Positions 47,001 through 56,412 are shown, counted from the first letter of the stretch. The stretch: 64,000 nucleotides of DNA from an uncultured Microbulbifer sp. (GCF_947489355.1 NZ_CANLDD010000012.1:33455-97454), one strand, 5' to 3'. Notes: a model not told the origin generated them from the letters alone. Translations and numbers: made by a program.

Positions 47001-48487
47001 ATGCTGTAGGTGTTCGGCCCGATATCGACGGTTTCATCGAGGGGTGTACCCACACCAAAGCAGGGTTCGTACAGCAGGCGGAAATCGTAACGTTTTAACA
47101 CTGCTACTGCTGATGAACTTCTGAGCCGTGCATTCGTAACCCTCTGAATAGCCGCGTTATCCAGTGCCAGATCAGGTTTTAAATCCGGATTCAGGGTATA
47201 GTTATTCTCACCCTGAGAGAGCAGTGGCTCGGCATAGTCGGGCTCATCTCCCATCGCCCGGCTGGTTTTATCGCAGTACAACACACTGTTGCCCAGAGCT
47301 ACCCGGGTTGTCGGGTCGGCAATACTCAAGCAGGTATTAAACCCCTGTACCACAAAGTGCTCTACGGCAATATCCCCGCCCCCGGAAAGTTCGAGCGCCT
47401 TGGCCGCGGTCAGGGCTTTATCCACCACTGTCAGCCGATCAATTTGAACGCCAGGTTCCTCTTGCATTGCCGGGCTGCTGGCTTCTCCCTTCAGGGCCGC
47501 TATGTCACTATCGTGATAAATAATGCGATCATTGCCTATTTTTCCGCCAAATCCACTGTGCCAGTGAATCGCATGTCCCTGGTTGCCCATTGCATAAATG
47601 CTTGCCCGCAATGCGCCGCCATTGAGTTCCAGGCCTGTATTCGCACTGTACAGAACGCCTTGTGGCGATTGGGTTTGCGCGAAGTGTGGCGCATTAATGG
47701 TAACGGCGGCCTCCAGTGGGCGGTTATTCTTTGTGGCCCCCCCGGCCTCGGCCACATAGCCAAGAAAACCAGTTCGAATGGTGCCACCATCGATAGCATT
47801 GCCGGTCAGCACAGCAGGCCCATAGCGAGTGTCGGATCGGGACAAGCCGCCGTAGTAACCCCAGGGCCCTTGAATATTGCAGAAGTTTTCGTTACTTGTG
47901 TTGTCGCCACAGCCTGGATGATAACCAATACTGTTCACCACAACACCGCCCCACTCACCGCCACCGGAACGGTTGTCATCAATAGACTCAATATTAATAC
48001 TGAGGCGGGCATTGCGATGAACCACGGCCATGCTGCCCTCCCGTGCATAGACGAGCGATCCTGCCCCTGAGACATCAACAACCTCGTCGGCCTGTATCTC
48101 TGCCAGCGTTGCATAGGGTTTGCTCTGGCCTATGTCGTAAACACCATCCAGTACCCAGGCTAGGGGTTCATACTGGTGGCTGGTTTTCAGTTTAATTTTC
48201 CCCGACTGGCCAAAGTTCGTATTCAGCAGGCAGGCCTGGGTTTCAACACCGTCAACCATTATCGGATCGATGGCGGTACCCACTATCCCGCCCTGTGCCA
48301 GCTCACACTGCTGCAGGGACAAATCCAGTGGCTGCTCCTGTGCAATTTCATCGGAAGACTCGCCGCTACAGGCCGCCAACAGCAGGGCGCTCCCCAACAA
48401 TATCAAGCGCTTGTGCAAGGAAGCCCCCAATCGATCGGGAATTTGTTTGCGGATAGTATCAATAGCGCAATCATTTCTCTTAGACAT
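44060..48487 (-). CDS. Large lipoprotein made of three repeats of the beta-helix-like unit
   Basis: A 1475-residue predicted outer-membrane lipoprotein (lipobox LLAAC, Cys about residue 40). Three diverged units can be traced. Their WGG/WAG motifs are near residues 177 (GEWGGVVVN), 595 (VHWAGITING) and 1072 (GTWAGLIIDG), and their GYRG-type motifs are near 312 (HSGFGGKIG), 690 (WANGYRGTLQ) and 1198 (WNHGYRGTMQ). Units 1 and 3 share CNIQGxxGYxGG. Each matches the single-unit protein encoded downstream. It lies 91 bases after the TonB receptor gene on the same strand. The frame is open to 48544; a TTG further in would give a shorter signal. Function unknown; a surface ligand-binding partner of the receptor is inferred. 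Confidence 0.8.
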   Translation of the reverse strand: MSKRNDCAIDTIRKQIPDRLGASLHKRLILLGSALLLAACSGESSDEIAQEQPLDLSLQQCELAQGGIVGTAIDPIMVDGVETQACLLNTNFGQSGKIKLKTSHQYEPLAWVLDGVYDIGQSKPYATLAEIQADEVVDVSGAGSLVYAREGSMAVVHRNARLSINIESIDDNRSGGGEWGGVVVNSIGYHPGCGDNTSNENFCNIQGPWGYYGGLSRSDTRYGPAVLTGNAIDGGTIRTGFLGYVAEAGGATKNNRPLEAAVTINAPHFAQTQSPQGVLYSANTGLELNGGALRASIYAMGNQGHAIHWHSGFGGKIGNDRIIYHDSDIAALKGEASSPAMQEEPGVQIDRLTVVDKALTAAKALELSGGGDIAVEHFVVQGFNTCLSIADPTTRVALGNSVLYCDKTSRAMGDEPDYAEPLLSQGENNYTLNPDLKPDLALDNAAIQRVTNARLRSSSAVAVLKRYDFRLLYEPCFGVGTPLDETVDIGPNTYSICELQGQVNSDLYFDEDINDAFVAWRLKGPVTFGNALAALSVEEQVAHLQQPKKVILDGDSKLLLDATSSLTFHADVALSMRGSADDPVALAARDAEVHWAGITINGLDNQCASKTACALAAQPRVNIHYLRLLNAGNGQPALKLQHVGTGAEFNHLDITNSQSDGLVLDGGAVNIDWLLVSDVKNDLVSWANGYRGTLQYAILQPGDMSSGHAILGRNNPADHNATPRSRPVMANITVQGVESSDTAILLEDGSGLLLYNSVVTEFATCLDIDNPATSNLQFSDPLEIYFDNVVLDCGRTVPDEDEDGGRDFATATQGLSGVYEVAAVLDSNFVATGGDIPGIDTGIDLTLAGDAARYLEANVGYMGAVLDSRDNWYQGWSDSVAVLLAAECDYKGVLEKDYVYINKTIYIPEIGRNVYSYFKVCGLRGTITEDFILNAFTGKDRVAFEDGHQVNEEVYPGYFLERDPAPTLWLINGLVRVGKGHLAITDTAQVAAMKADPVTLGMEASSIVMVAKGGVLHITRGGALEVIGDVSLTNAERDGDAAGPVNLVGLIANANPSFSAGYPLNLKVGTWAGLIIDGFARNNQCPEAMAEPGSRVCNIQGEYGYHGGYDDNHSNVNIENLHLLQGSLRLNSVGRGGKIENLYFGLGGDINQIPRTPAAWGSENVGRAAIDINGGVVNLRNIHIRTSVPGNSLRWNHGYRGTMQSVFIEDSGFANPFGSSQEEFFSTLIQKAGGWYDYPTISGHSGDPDALPRSMPTIANLSLHRADSLMLFDPTAPGVTTTALELLSGSGLFLHNSIVGADRANDIYLPGLFGGPPLVVDQCISFGEGVASLLGEGIIFDQVAFACKELSQDPNLANQIDSHFRTQAVNNQAGTVSNTSTIPLPSQGNSDIYYSDWVFSFYGEFSFDEIDDVSSFSEWRSLYPATNLINLGKTETDYTKSESADMNFLTDSPFLGVSDYFIPINAGEEIFGEDY

Positions 48488-48578
48488 AATTCCATCCAAG
48501 TGGTCTTTTGGAAATTGGTAAGTGGTGCAGTTACACCCGTTCACCAGTTATATCAATTCAGCGTAAATTTCTGTCTCT

Positions 48579-51500
48579 TTAATAGCTATAGCTGGCCTTC
48601 AGTTTGAACTTGCGGCCGCTGGAATAGTTTAAATAGGGCGTGTTATAGCCGTCGTACACCATTTGGTGCTCTTCATTCAGCAGGTTGTCTATGGAGGCAG
48701 ACAAAGACAATCCGTTTAAGAAATTTTTCTTGTAAATAAGGCGCAGATCATTGTAGGGCAGCTCGTAGACATCGGATGGCACTTTTTCCGAACCCGGGTT
48801 TGCAATGGCCAGTTCCTTGCCCTTGCGGTTAAAGACCAGGGTAACTTCCTGACCGCTGTCAATATGGTCATAGCCCAGCTGCAGGTTGGTGACATAGTCA
48901 GGCTGCCCCTGCAATCCACGTTTTATCAGCACCGGAAATAAATCAGGTCCACCGGTTGTCTCTACCTCTGAATGAATGTCGGCGTAATTAAGCTGCACAA
49001 AGACTTCGTGCCCCTGGTCCCGCCCCAGGGTGAACTCCCGGCGCAGATCTAGCTCCCATCCATAGACTTCCGCCTTTTCTGCATTGTCGAAAGTATAGTA
49101 ATCGAACACTTCCCCGCTCTTGGCAAAGCGGTTTTCGATCGCATTAATCATATCCTTGGTAAAATAGGCCAGGGTAATGGATTCCGACTCCGAGGGATAC
49201 CACTCGAGGCGTATATCAATATTGTCTATATCCGCGGGTTTTAACTCCGGGTTCCCTGAATATCGCTCCAGGGTTTCCACATCAGAGAAGACGCGGGGCA
49301 TTATCTCGTAAATCTCGGGCCAACTGACAGTTTCGGAATAAGCGGTGCGCAGTTGCCACTGGTCATTCAATAGATAGGTAACACTTACCGAAGGGGAGGT
49401 GCGCTCTTTATCAAAAAGCTCAACAAGAGGCTCCATAGTGTACATATATTGCTCTGCGGAAAAATTATATTTTTCTTTTCGCACCCCTACATTAATCTTT
49501 AATCTTTCTACAATATTGAGTTCTACCAAACCATATCTTGCACTAATATCCTGCTCGGCAATATAGCTGTTCCCAGTAAACCCAGTATCAAAGCCTGGAT
49601 TAATACTACCGATAGTTAAATATATGGCGCCAACTCCGGGCCTGCCAGCAATATTCCCGGGAGCATAAATTACACGCGGATCAGGGTTTTCTTTTATTTC
49701 GGTAGCAAGTTCATCGGCCCCTTTAAGTGTATAAAATTGATAAGCTCCATCCCGGTCCCTCTGCATAGTTAAAAGACCACCCTTTAATAGCAGAGAGGGC
49801 CAGTTTAAACCCTCTATCGGTAGGGCAATATCCAACTTATACCCAGAAGATTCCTCTTCCATTCTTTCATAAAGGTTATACTGTAAATTGTTTGTCGCTG
49901 CTATTTGATAGCTATTGCCGCTCGTTCTATGAAAGGTATATTGAGTTGCATTTGGACGATCATATTCACTATTTGACTCCATCAATTGCCACTGGACTTC
50001 AAGATCGCCCAGATAATTCATCCAGTTGCCGCGCGATGACAAGGAGAAGCTGTGTTCTCCCCAAAGTTGGTGGCTCAAAAGCTGCTCTTCGATCCAGTCC
50101 ACATTCTGGTACAGGAATTTTTCAAGGTTTAAATTGGCTTTGATTTCCTCAATTTTATTTTCGGATAGGGCCCCCTTTAAAGACGACGGCGCAGCGTGGT
50201 GTGTTGATAATTCAGCAGAATTGGTGGTGTGGCGCAATGCAATATTATTCAGCCCCAGGCGGTGCTGATCACTGATATTCCACTCCATATTTAACATGGC
50301 ACTCAGGTCAATGACATTATTGGTATCATGGGTCTCCACAATAGAATCAATATTCAACTCTTCCCTGATTATACCGTAGCGGGTGTTCTGCTTGGTGTTG
50401 TTACTCCATTTGTTTGAGTAACGCACCGCACCGATAAAGCCAAAGTTCTGCTCGCCGATATCCCAGCTGTTGCCGCCGCTAAAGCTGATGCTGGAGTCAA
50501 TTTGTGCCTCACCCATTTCAATCGCATTGTGCGGTAAACTCTGAGCTATCCTTTGAATGGCTTCTTCATCAAAGCCACCATAATCATTGCTGTTCGAATC
50601 CAGATCTAAGTACTTCCCCAGGGTCAGATTCAGCTCATCCGGTAACTCACGCGTGCCATCATCCATACCTAGCCAGTCCCGGCTCCCCTCGGTGCTGGAC
50701 ATCAAAAGGTCATCCCCATGCATATCGCCGTGGCTTGCCGAGTAAGAAGCCCGAAAGAATCCCTCCTCTGAAGCTTCTTTGGTACGCATGGAGATATGCC
50801 CCGCGGTTGCGCTGGAGGGCACATCTGCCGAGGCGCTTTTTTGCAAACTCAGGCCCTGCATAATGCCAGCGGGAAAGATATCCAGGGGGAGGTCGCGCCG
50901 CGCCGGGTCGGTACTGGGTAGAAGCGCTCCATTAAAATCCGTGGATTGGTAGCGGCTTTTCATACCGCGCACAATGGGAAATCGATCCTCTTCAAGGGTT
51001 ACTCCTACCACGCGCTTGAGCGCGCTGCTTACCATGGAGTCATCGAAACGGGCTATTTGGGTGAAATCAATGCTGTCGACAACCGACGAAGACACCCGCT
51101 CAATTTGAATAGGATTGCCTGGCAGGTAGCGGCCAAAAACCTGTACCTCTTCCAGTGTGCCCTCCCCCTCACCGGGAAATACATCGGCAGTGGAGAGCTG
51201 CACATCCAGGGCCAGGTTGATTTTTGACAGTACCCGGAGCGCGTTCAGTTGGGCTGTTTGGTAGTCGGGGTGTTCCAGTTGCAGCTGGTAGCTGCCTGGG
51301 GCGAGCTGTAATTCAAAATTACCATAGCGGTCTGTAACCGCATGCTGACCGCTACCAATAACCGTAACCGCCACATTGCGCAGTGGCTGCTCCCGATCAA
51401 GCGCGCACACCCTGCCTTGAATAACCCCTGGCGCCAGGTTTTCAGACCGGAAGGTTTTCGATGAAAAACCGTGCTCATCCACGGCTGAAAGTGCCATCTT

Positions 51501-51830
51501 CTGAATGGATTTTACACTGCGCCCGGTCTCGGAGTCGGTGTTGATGGTAACCAGGGCTGCTTCATCTTCTGCCACGGTAAAGGCGTAAGTTTCCGATTCT
51601 TTTCCAAGGTCCAATTGTAGCTGGTGTCGACCGGATGGAATCGCGCCACTCCAAAAGGAACCTCTAGCGTCACTTGAGCTCAGATGCTCGCCATTCAGCA
51701 ATATCTCGATTTGCCCGGCGGGCTCAGCATCAACATATAAATCCAGCTTCAGCCCCGCAGCTTGTAGCTGGCCAGCAACAGCCATGCCAATAGCGACACA
51801 CAGCAACCTTTTGGAAACGTTTAATCTCAT
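48579..51830 (-). CDS. TonB-dependent receptor with PEGA-like and carboxypeptidase-regulatory-like N-terminal modules
   Basis: A 1083-residue outer-membrane receptor. After a signal peptide (to LQAA, about 25) come a PEGA-like beta module (about 28-100, DLYVDAEPAGQIEILLNGE), a carboxypeptidase D regulatory-like domain (about 137-212, with TDRYGNFELQLAPGSYQLQLEHPDY), a TonB-box-like EEVQVFGRY and a plug (about 227-355, with FPIVRGMKSRYQST). The barrel ends FKLKASYSY. No STN signalling domain is present. The ribosome binding site AGGAG stands before the ATG. First gene of a unit with the repeat lipoprotein; the ligand is unknown but probably large, judging by the partner. Confidence 0.88.
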   Translation of the reverse strand: MRLNVSKRLLCVAIGMAVAGQLQAAGLKLDLYVDAEPAGQIEILLNGEHLSSSDARGSFWSGAIPSGRHQLQLDLGKESETYAFTVAEDEAALVTINTDSETGRSVKSIQKMALSAVDEHGFSSKTFRSENLAPGVIQGRVCALDREQPLRNVAVTVIGSGQHAVTDRYGNFELQLAPGSYQLQLEHPDYQTAQLNALRVLSKINLALDVQLSTADVFPGEGEGTLEEVQVFGRYLPGNPIQIERVSSSVVDSIDFTQIARFDDSMVSSALKRVVGVTLEEDRFPIVRGMKSRYQSTDFNGALLPSTDPARRDLPLDIFPAGIMQGLSLQKSASADVPSSATAGHISMRTKEASEEGFFRASYSASHGDMHGDDLLMSSTEGSRDWLGMDDGTRELPDELNLTLGKYLDLDSNSNDYGGFDEEAIQRIAQSLPHNAIEMGEAQIDSSISFSGGNSWDIGEQNFGFIGAVRYSNKWSNNTKQNTRYGIIREELNIDSIVETHDTNNVIDLSAMLNMEWNISDQHRLGLNNIALRHTTNSAELSTHHAAPSSLKGALSENKIEEIKANLNLEKFLYQNVDWIEEQLLSHQLWGEHSFSLSSRGNWMNYLGDLEVQWQLMESNSEYDRPNATQYTFHRTSGNSYQIAATNNLQYNLYERMEEESSGYKLDIALPIEGLNWPSLLLKGGLLTMQRDRDGAYQFYTLKGADELATEIKENPDPRVIYAPGNIAGRPGVGAIYLTIGSINPGFDTGFTGNSYIAEQDISARYGLVELNIVERLKINVGVRKEKYNFSAEQYMYTMEPLVELFDKERTSPSVSVTYLLNDQWQLRTAYSETVSWPEIYEIMPRVFSDVETLERYSGNPELKPADIDNIDIRLEWYPSESESITLAYFTKDMINAIENRFAKSGEVFDYYTFDNAEKAEVYGWELDLRREFTLGRDQGHEVFVQLNYADIHSEVETTGGPDLFPVLIKRGLQGQPDYVTNLQLGYDHIDSGQEVTLVFNRKGKELAIANPGSEKVPSDVYELPYNDLRLIYKKNFLNGLSLSASIDNLLNEEHQMVYDGYNTPYLNYSSGRKFKLKASYSY

Positions 51831-53251
51831 ATCATACTCCTACTCATGAAAATAAAATCCTGATAGCACGCCTGTAATTCCCGCACTGTTCAAACAGTCA
51901 TAACTCAACACCAGCTATCGAGCAGGGTTCAGGCATTGAAACAATAACCAACCCCTGCAAAGACGCCAAATATTTTTCTGGGCGACAACTAAAAAATTAA
52001 ATTTTGGTGAAAATTTTGTAGAAACACAGGTAAAAGATGCTCTAGCTGGCAGGCAAGCAAATTGTTCAAAATAGTAAGCAGAGAAATCGTTAAGTTGTAA
52101 AATACGTAAACATATTTATGTTACAGATTGCTTACAGAAGTGCTTTAAAGCATTAAATCAGTGCCATTATTTTTAAAGTGATAAACCATCAAGTAACTGC
52201 CTGAAAATTGATGACCCCGGACAATGTGAAAGACAGTTCAAACAGAGAGCGAGGTAAGCTTCAAAGGTGCTACTGAAACAGACCATCTGGATAGTAGAGG
52301 AGTCGTAAAACAGACAACTTTAATGTAGATTGTGGTGCCAAAAGGTGTATTTTTGTCTGATTGTTATGGGATTGCCCCAAGGTTCAAGAGGCACAGTTTG
52401 GCGAGCGGATGCAGGAATTCTGAATCCGTGATTTCGCTGTTGATCCTAGCAGATTGCATTTGACGTGCAGTCGTAGTGCGGAAGTGATTTTCCCTTGAGG
52501 TACTTTTTTTCCTGAAGCGACCAAGGTGGATAGGTCGGGCCCATAGGTATAGTAACAGCTATATGGATCTGTCTGCTTCCGGCAGTGCCACAGGATTCCC
52601 AGTTGCTTCTTTCTGGTCCACACCCAGTTGTGACTAGATCAGGTTTTTTTGGTTGGCACTCAATTCATATTGCTTTTGGCAGGATATACCTTCTTTATGT
52701 CTTCATCTTTACAAAAGATGACTTTTGTGGAAGGCTGTATACGGAATCAAGACTTGTGACAGCTATGCAAAGAGTCAATTTCAGTAAGCTTGGATCTCGG
52801 CCTTCATAGTGAGGTACAGAGTTGGTTTGTTGGCTTGTTCCGAGTCAAGCTGGTGATGGTTTTTCCTGTCGGATCAATTTTATCTGTGCCCAGAAGGTTC
52901 ATTAACGATGCAACCTGTATCTTTTATTATTGTCCGGTCTAAGGATGTGGGAGATATTATATTGCGGCCCGAAGTTTTTTTCTAAATTCACTCTATGTGT
53001 AGAAGCGCCCGCTCAAAATCTGTATGATTCCGGATTTTTTCTATCCTTCGCGCCATTTCATATCTGGCGGGATTGGTCTTTAATCAGATATCAAACTCTC
53101 TCAGATTTTGGGGATTGTTTGATCTTGCGGTTTTATTTGCACTATGAATTAATCATGACATATTTTTTTGCTCTTCTTTTTGGCTGAGCAATACTCGACT
53201 GCACATAATGATATTCCCATCGTACATTAAGTTTCGGTTTTTCTTCTGGGG
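51831..53251. other. Gene-poor AT-rich region between TonB receptor and sigma factor genes
   Basis: About 1.4 kb without a convincing gene. A 79-codon minus-strand frame (52384-52623) and an 85-codon plus-strand frame (52930-53187) lack start signals and known domains. The promoter of the receptor operon should lie in 51831-52300, which is rich in A/T. Remnants of lost genes are possible but cannot be shown. Confidence 0.5.
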
Positions 53252-53767
53252 TTAGAAATGGTCTTCCATGTTGCGCTCAATTTTCTTAAGGGTACGATTG
53301 AGTTTCTTCTCTACGGCTTTTGCGGAAATTCCGGTTTGCTCAGCTATTTCAATATTGCTCTTCCCCTGTAACTTTCGCATAACAATGATATTTCGAGTGA
53401 CTACCGGCAGCTTACTAAGTAGCTTGACAAAAATTGCGAAACGCTGCTGGTCACTCACCCTCTCTTCCGGCTGAGGGTCCTGGCAGGTAATTTCATCACT
53501 GAGCAATTCCATTGCAAACGTATCCCCTCGCCTCAGGGAATCATTGATGATATTGATCACAATTCGATACAGGTAGCTGACAGGGTTGTCTGGTCTTTCG
53601 TTCTCGTTAATTTGTTTGGTCAATCGGGTGACAGCTTCCTGGTAAACATCCTCGGTTTCCTGTGTATTGCGCACTCGCTTTCTAATAAAAATCAATAATT
53701 TAGACCTTTCTTTCACAAGTTGTAGAAAAATCCTTTCATTGGTGAAATCCGAATGTTGTGTTTTCAT
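53252..53767 (-). CDS. ECF-type RNA polymerase sigma factor (FecI-like)
   Basis: A 171-residue sigma-70 family protein with only regions 2 and 4. Region 2 is seen at about residues 20-80 (FIRKRVRNTQETEDVYQEAVTRL, then the VSYLYRIVINIINDSLRR promoter-melting helix). Region 4 lies at about 110-168 (LSKLPVVTRNIIVMRKLQG, then the helix-turn-helix IAEQTGISAKAVEKKLNRTL). It resembles FecI-type factors that switch on TonB-receptor genes. No FecR-like anti-sigma gene is adjacent. It shares strand with the receptor-lipoprotein genes 1.4 kb downstream; control of that locus is inferred. Confidence 0.88.
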   Translation of the reverse strand: MKTQHSDFTNERIFLQLVKERSKLLIFIRKRVRNTQETEDVYQEAVTRLTKQINENERPDNPVSYLYRIVINIINDSLRRGDTFAMELLSDEITCQDPQPEERVSDQQRFAIFVKLLSKLPVVTRNIIVMRKLQGKSNIEIAEQTGISAKAVEKKLNRTLKKIERNMEDHF

Positions 53768-54894
53768 TCTACTTCCGTGCGGTCATTCATTTGACATCTG
53801 GATGTGCCTCATTCCCTCTGGAGTCATCCTTTGTCTGCCGCTATCGGAAGAAAGGTGGATTCGATGCGGTTTTGCGACAAGATTGTCCATTAAATAGAGT
53901 ATTTATTAGGAACTTATGAGCAGGTTGTTGGGGCGTGTATCCTTGATGGGATTTCTTTTCTGCGAGAGATTATCACCAAAGAGAGTATTTGTCGGGACTT
54001 ATCCGGCCCCTTAGATACCTGCTGATTGGTTTCTATAATTTGACAACCTTTTCGGTGCGCCAGGTCGAGCATACCCTACGACATGAATGATCTTTGGATA
54101 TCGTTACTGTTTTATGAATTGGTTTTTATTTTCAATGTTTGCATCGACCTAAACTCGTGGCGGTGTATTCTGCATGTCGTCTAAGCCCGAAAAACAAATT
54201 GGATTTTAGGTAATGATAAGCGGCTACGCTTATACCAAAGCATCTCAGTCTCCCTGGGTAATCAATATAGAGAGAGGTAAGACTTTTGTACCAATTTTGC
54301 AGTTTACTCTTTGAAGCTGCGGTATTCCCGGAAGTCAAACTGTCTCGTTCAAACTCGGCATCCTCCATCAACCCAGCTCAAGCCCTTATTTGCGACTGGC
54401 AGGCCCATTGCTGACTAGGATCAGCTCGGATTTTGGTTAATGTGGAAGCTGGCGGGAAAATTGTCCTTGCGGTGATGCTCTGTTCGATTGTCTATTCCAT
54501 TTCCAATCACCAGTCTGAGCAGGGCTTTGTAAACATTCCAGGTGGGGCCTACGGCTAACGCGGCGGGGGATATTGTGCTTTCGCCGGAATCCGCAACAAC
54601 TTGCGATCACTGGGTTGCTGTTGAGCGTTTGGCGATTATTTTTTGAGCCTGCACAGTTACAGTGTCGGTGCGGATACTTGGCATTCCTCAGTGCATACCC
54701 AGGCTCGGCAGATGAAGAAGTGAGTCGTGCCGGAGTTACCGAGCCATCTGGACCTGCCGCTGGATAGCATTGTCCGGTGCTGGACGACAAGTCATTGGGC
54801 TTATATTCTTTTCAGGGGGCGGCTGGAGAATGATACCTTTACAGAAACGCGCCACGGGATACAGAGCGCCAGAACAATAATCACGGGACACATT
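53768..54894. other. Gene-poor stretch between sigma factor and glpK
   Basis: About 1.1 kb with no supported gene. It should hold the divergent promoters of the sigma factor and glpK. A 79-codon minus-strand frame (54132-54371) and a 64-codon plus-strand frame (54573-54767) have no start signals or recognised domains. Confidence 0.5.
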
Positions 54895-56373
54895 ATGATC
54901 TTGTCCATCGACCAGGGCACCACGGGCACGACAGCTTTTGTTTTCGATAGCAGGGGTGCCCAGATCGGCTACAGCTATGCGGAAATTTCCAATTACTATC
55001 CAAAACCGGGCTGGGTTGAGCAAAACGCCGAAGAAATCTGGCAGATTACACTGTCTGTGTGCAGCGCAGCGCTAGAGCGCGCCGGTATCCGTGCATCGGA
55101 TATCCAAGCTGTGGGGATCACCAACCAGCGGGAGACCACCATCTTGTGGGACCGGCACACCGGGGAACCGGTGCACCCGGCGATCGTATGGCAGTGCCGC
55201 CGTTCTGCAGAAATCTGCGCGGAGCTTGTTGCAGCGGGAAATTCCCAGTGGCTGCGTGAACGCAGCGGCCTGCTGCTGGATGCCTATTTTTCCGCGAGCA
55301 AACTGCTATGGCTGTTTCGGCAGAATCCGAAATTGCTGGCTCGTGCCCGCAGCGGTGCGCTTTGTTTCGGTACAGTGGATAGCTGGTTGATCTGGAAAAT
55401 GAGTGGTGGTTGCGCGCATCTTACCGATCACACCAATGCCAGCCGCACTCTGCTATACAACCTGGCACAAAAACACTGGGACCCGGAACTGCTGGCACTG
55501 TTCGACTGCCCGGAATCCATACTGCCGGAAATACGGCCATCTGCGAGCTACTTTACCGATACCGACCCCAAGGCGTTCCTTGGCACTGATGCACCCATTT
55601 GCGGGGTGGCTGGCGATCAACAGGCGGCGTTGTTTGGCCAGGGCTGTATCCATCCCGGGGATATCAAAAATACCTATGGCACGGGTTGTTTTATGCTGGC
55701 GTTTGCCGGGGAGATGCCACCTGCTTTACCTCAGGGGCTACTGGCGACAGTAGCCTGTGATGTCCATGGCGCCCCGGCTTATGCTGTGGAGGGCTCGGTA
55801 TTTACTGCCGGCTCTGCGGTGCAGTGGCTGCGCGATGAACTGGGCTTGATTCAGCAGGCCGCGGAAACCGAGATAATTGCACAAAGTATTCCCGATACCC
55901 GCGGTGTCTACCTGGTGCCGGCCTTCAGTGGGCTCGGTGCGCCCCATTGGAACCCATTGGCGCGCGGCACAATCTGTGGATTGAGTCGCGGTGCCGGCCG
56001 TGCTGAGCTGGTGCGGGCTACGCTCGAATCCATTGCTTATCAGAGTGATGAGTTGGTGCGCCTGATGAGCGAAGCGCTGGACCTGCCCATCAGCCATATG
56101 CGCGTGGATGGCGGGGCCAGTGTGAATAATTTTTTGATGCAGTTTCAGGCGGATATCTCCGCATTGCGTGTGGAGCGCCCCAGGCAGATAGAGTCCACCG
56201 CGATAGGTGCCGCACTTCTGGCGGGCATTGGCAGCGGGCTGTGGCAATCCCGGCGATTGCCGGAATGCCTGAAGGAAATAGATCGGGACTTCCTGCCCGC
56301 GATGGCTGCGCCCAAGCGGGAGTCTTTGCTGGCTGGCTGGAAGCGGGCGGTCTCTGCCTGTCAGGCATTTTAA
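54895..56373 (+). CDS. glpK: Glycerol kinase
   Basis: A 492-residue FGGY-family kinase that phosphorylates glycerol to sn-glycerol-3-phosphate. N-terminal SIDQGTTGTTAFVFD binds ATP phosphates; PGWVEQNAEEIW, GITNQRETTILWDRHTGEPV and IVWQCRR form the glycerol site; NTYGTGCFML and YLVPAFSGLGAPHWNPLARG follow, and the C-terminal half has RVDGGASVNNFLMQFQADI. The ATG at 54895 starts right at the first beta strand, as usual; the frame is open to 54727. No glpF or glpD is adjacent. Confidence 0.93.
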   Translation: MILSIDQGTTGTTAFVFDSRGAQIGYSYAEISNYYPKPGWVEQNAEEIWQITLSVCSAALERAGIRASDIQAVGITNQRETTILWDRHTGEPVHPAIVWQCRRSAEICAELVAAGNSQWLRERSGLLLDAYFSASKLLWLFRQNPKLLARARSGALCFGTVDSWLIWKMSGGCAHLTDHTNASRTLLYNLAQKHWDPELLALFDCPESILPEIRPSASYFTDTDPKAFLGTDAPICGVAGDQQAALFGQGCIHPGDIKNTYGTGCFMLAFAGEMPPALPQGLLATVACDVHGAPAYAVEGSVFTAGSAVQWLRDELGLIQQAAETEIIAQSIPDTRGVYLVPAFSGLGAPHWNPLARGTICGLSRGAGRAELVRATLESIAYQSDELVRLMSEALDLPISHMRVDGGASVNNFLMQFQADISALRVERPRQIESTAIGAALLAGIGSGLWQSRRLPECLKEIDRDFLPAMAAPKRESLLAGWKRAVSACQAF

Positions 56374-56412
56374 GGGAAATGGCGTGTCTTTTACACAGCG
56401 GGAGGTGTCCAA

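Noticed and set aside
52384..52623. 79-codon minus-strand frame in the gene-poor region
   Set aside because: No start signal or recognised domain; might be a remnant, but this cannot be shown without a search.
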